From: DASXQK01 sp963757155
GTDB lineage: Bacteria > Pseudomonadota > Alphaproteobacteria > Dongiales > Dongiaceae
Assembly: GCA_963757155.1 (NCBI GenBank)
Contig: CAVWQS010000013.1
Span: forward strand, 1 to 64,000
Direction: 5' to 3'
Length of the DNA stretch: 64,000 nt
Of the stretch, positions 63,935 to 64,000 are shown piece after piece. Numbering within the stretch: the first letter of the stretch is position 1; each line of letters opens with the position of its first letter. The notes under the pieces are model-generated. The model made no database searches and was not told the DNA's origin. It was given only the letters and a program-made list of their open reading frames with translations. The position numbers and the translations under genes were made by a program.

Positions 63935-64000
63935 ATGAAGCGGAAGTCGGTCAGCGGAAGTCGGTCAACAGTCGGTCAGCCCAGGCCATTGACCGAGTTG
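63935..64000 (+). other. short direct repeats after the primase gene; possible start of next gene
   Basis: GCGGAAGTCGGTCA occurs twice in tandem (63942 on), followed by ACAGTCGGTCAGC. An ATG at 63935 opens a frame through these repeats (MKRKSVSGSRSTVGQ...) to the window edge. Either repeats coding Ser/Arg or an iteron-like origin next to the replication gene. Confidence 0.4.

Larger units (their letters stand above)
50655..64000. mobile_element. integrated genomic island (left end; continues past the window)
   Basis: Starts inside a serine hydrolase gene and immediately carries a site-specific tyrosine integrase. The rest differs from the preceding 50 kb: lower GC, mostly small minus-strand genes with no known product, long apparently non-coding stretches, an IS110-family insertion, nucleoid proteins (IHF-beta, MucR-like) and a large primase/helicase. 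No structural phage genes are seen, so an integrative plasmid-like or satellite-type element is more likely than a prophage. The right attachment site must lie beyond 64000, where the missing hydrolase 3' half should reappear. Confidence 0.8.

Noticed and set aside
50655..64000. Interpretation of the island as a complete prophage
   Set aside because: No capsid, tail, portal, terminase or lysis genes are visible within the window; integrase plus replication protein alone fits an integrative element or satellite equally well.

Overview
The window looks like chromosome of a GC-rich alphaproteobacterium, plausibly in or near the Rhodospirillales. The gene set (class II DAHP synthase, short GluRS, MucR and IHF-beta homologues, DUF427, DUF1330 and HlyU-family proteins) and the codon use fit this, but no rRNA is present and the lineage is an inference. 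The first ~50.6 kb is host chromosome. From about 50.65 kb to the right edge lies a visibly less GC-rich integrated island.

Layout of the chromosomal part: 0-4 kb is an accessory stretch (Sfp-type phosphopantetheinyl transferase, GNAT acetyltransferase, beta-helix protein and a divergent GH10 glycanase). 4-12 kb is metabolic (FMN/Fe-S demethylase-type oxidoreductase, WYL regulator, GT9 glycosyltransferase, aldo/keto reductase, methionine gamma-lyase-like enzyme, cupin). 12-18 kb holds tRNA-Val(CAC), a DUF3108 protein, phosphoglycolate phosphatase, glmU and glmS (UDP-GlcNAc synthesis). 18-20 kb is a copper module: periplasmic multicopper oxidase and CopZ-like chaperone, divergent, with CueR-type promoters. 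20-33 kb carries gabD, an ABC exporter pair, gor, class II DAHP synthase, nicotinate phosphoribosyltransferase next to an APC permease, a bicupin and an AraC regulator. 33-42 kb carries a TetR/MFS/DUF427 unit with twin operators, mntH, and nadE-gltX-cysS. 42-50 kb holds an HlyU-family protein, a class-3 lipase with a TIG domain, cytochrome P460, an old-yellow-enzyme reductase, citramalate synthase, trmJ and rpsD.

Many genes between 40.5 and 46.7 kb, plus gph and glmU near 14-16 kb, are broken by single-base indels, nearly all insertions. Essential glmU and cysS are among them, and reading through the indels restores complete proteins with intact active sites. I read most of these as assembly or base-calling errors, not gene decay.

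The island begins inside a serine hydrolase gene, which is cut off before its catalytic motif. It encodes a tyrosine integrase, small proteins, an IHF-beta paralogue, a MucR-like regulator with a premature stop and a large primase/helicase. Its most interesting content is a two-gene minus-strand unit: a nucleoside 2-deoxyribosyltransferase-like (TIR-like fold) protein followed by a two-TM membrane protein. An IS110-family element has split the first gene: its C-terminal end lies on the other side of the IS. This resembles a defence-type effector/membrane pair, but the function is an inference.

Several palindromic repeat families (a 37-bp and a 57-bp perfect inverted repeat pair, and two dispersed palindromes) sit between chromosomal genes. 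One composite nest lies immediately next to the island insertion site.
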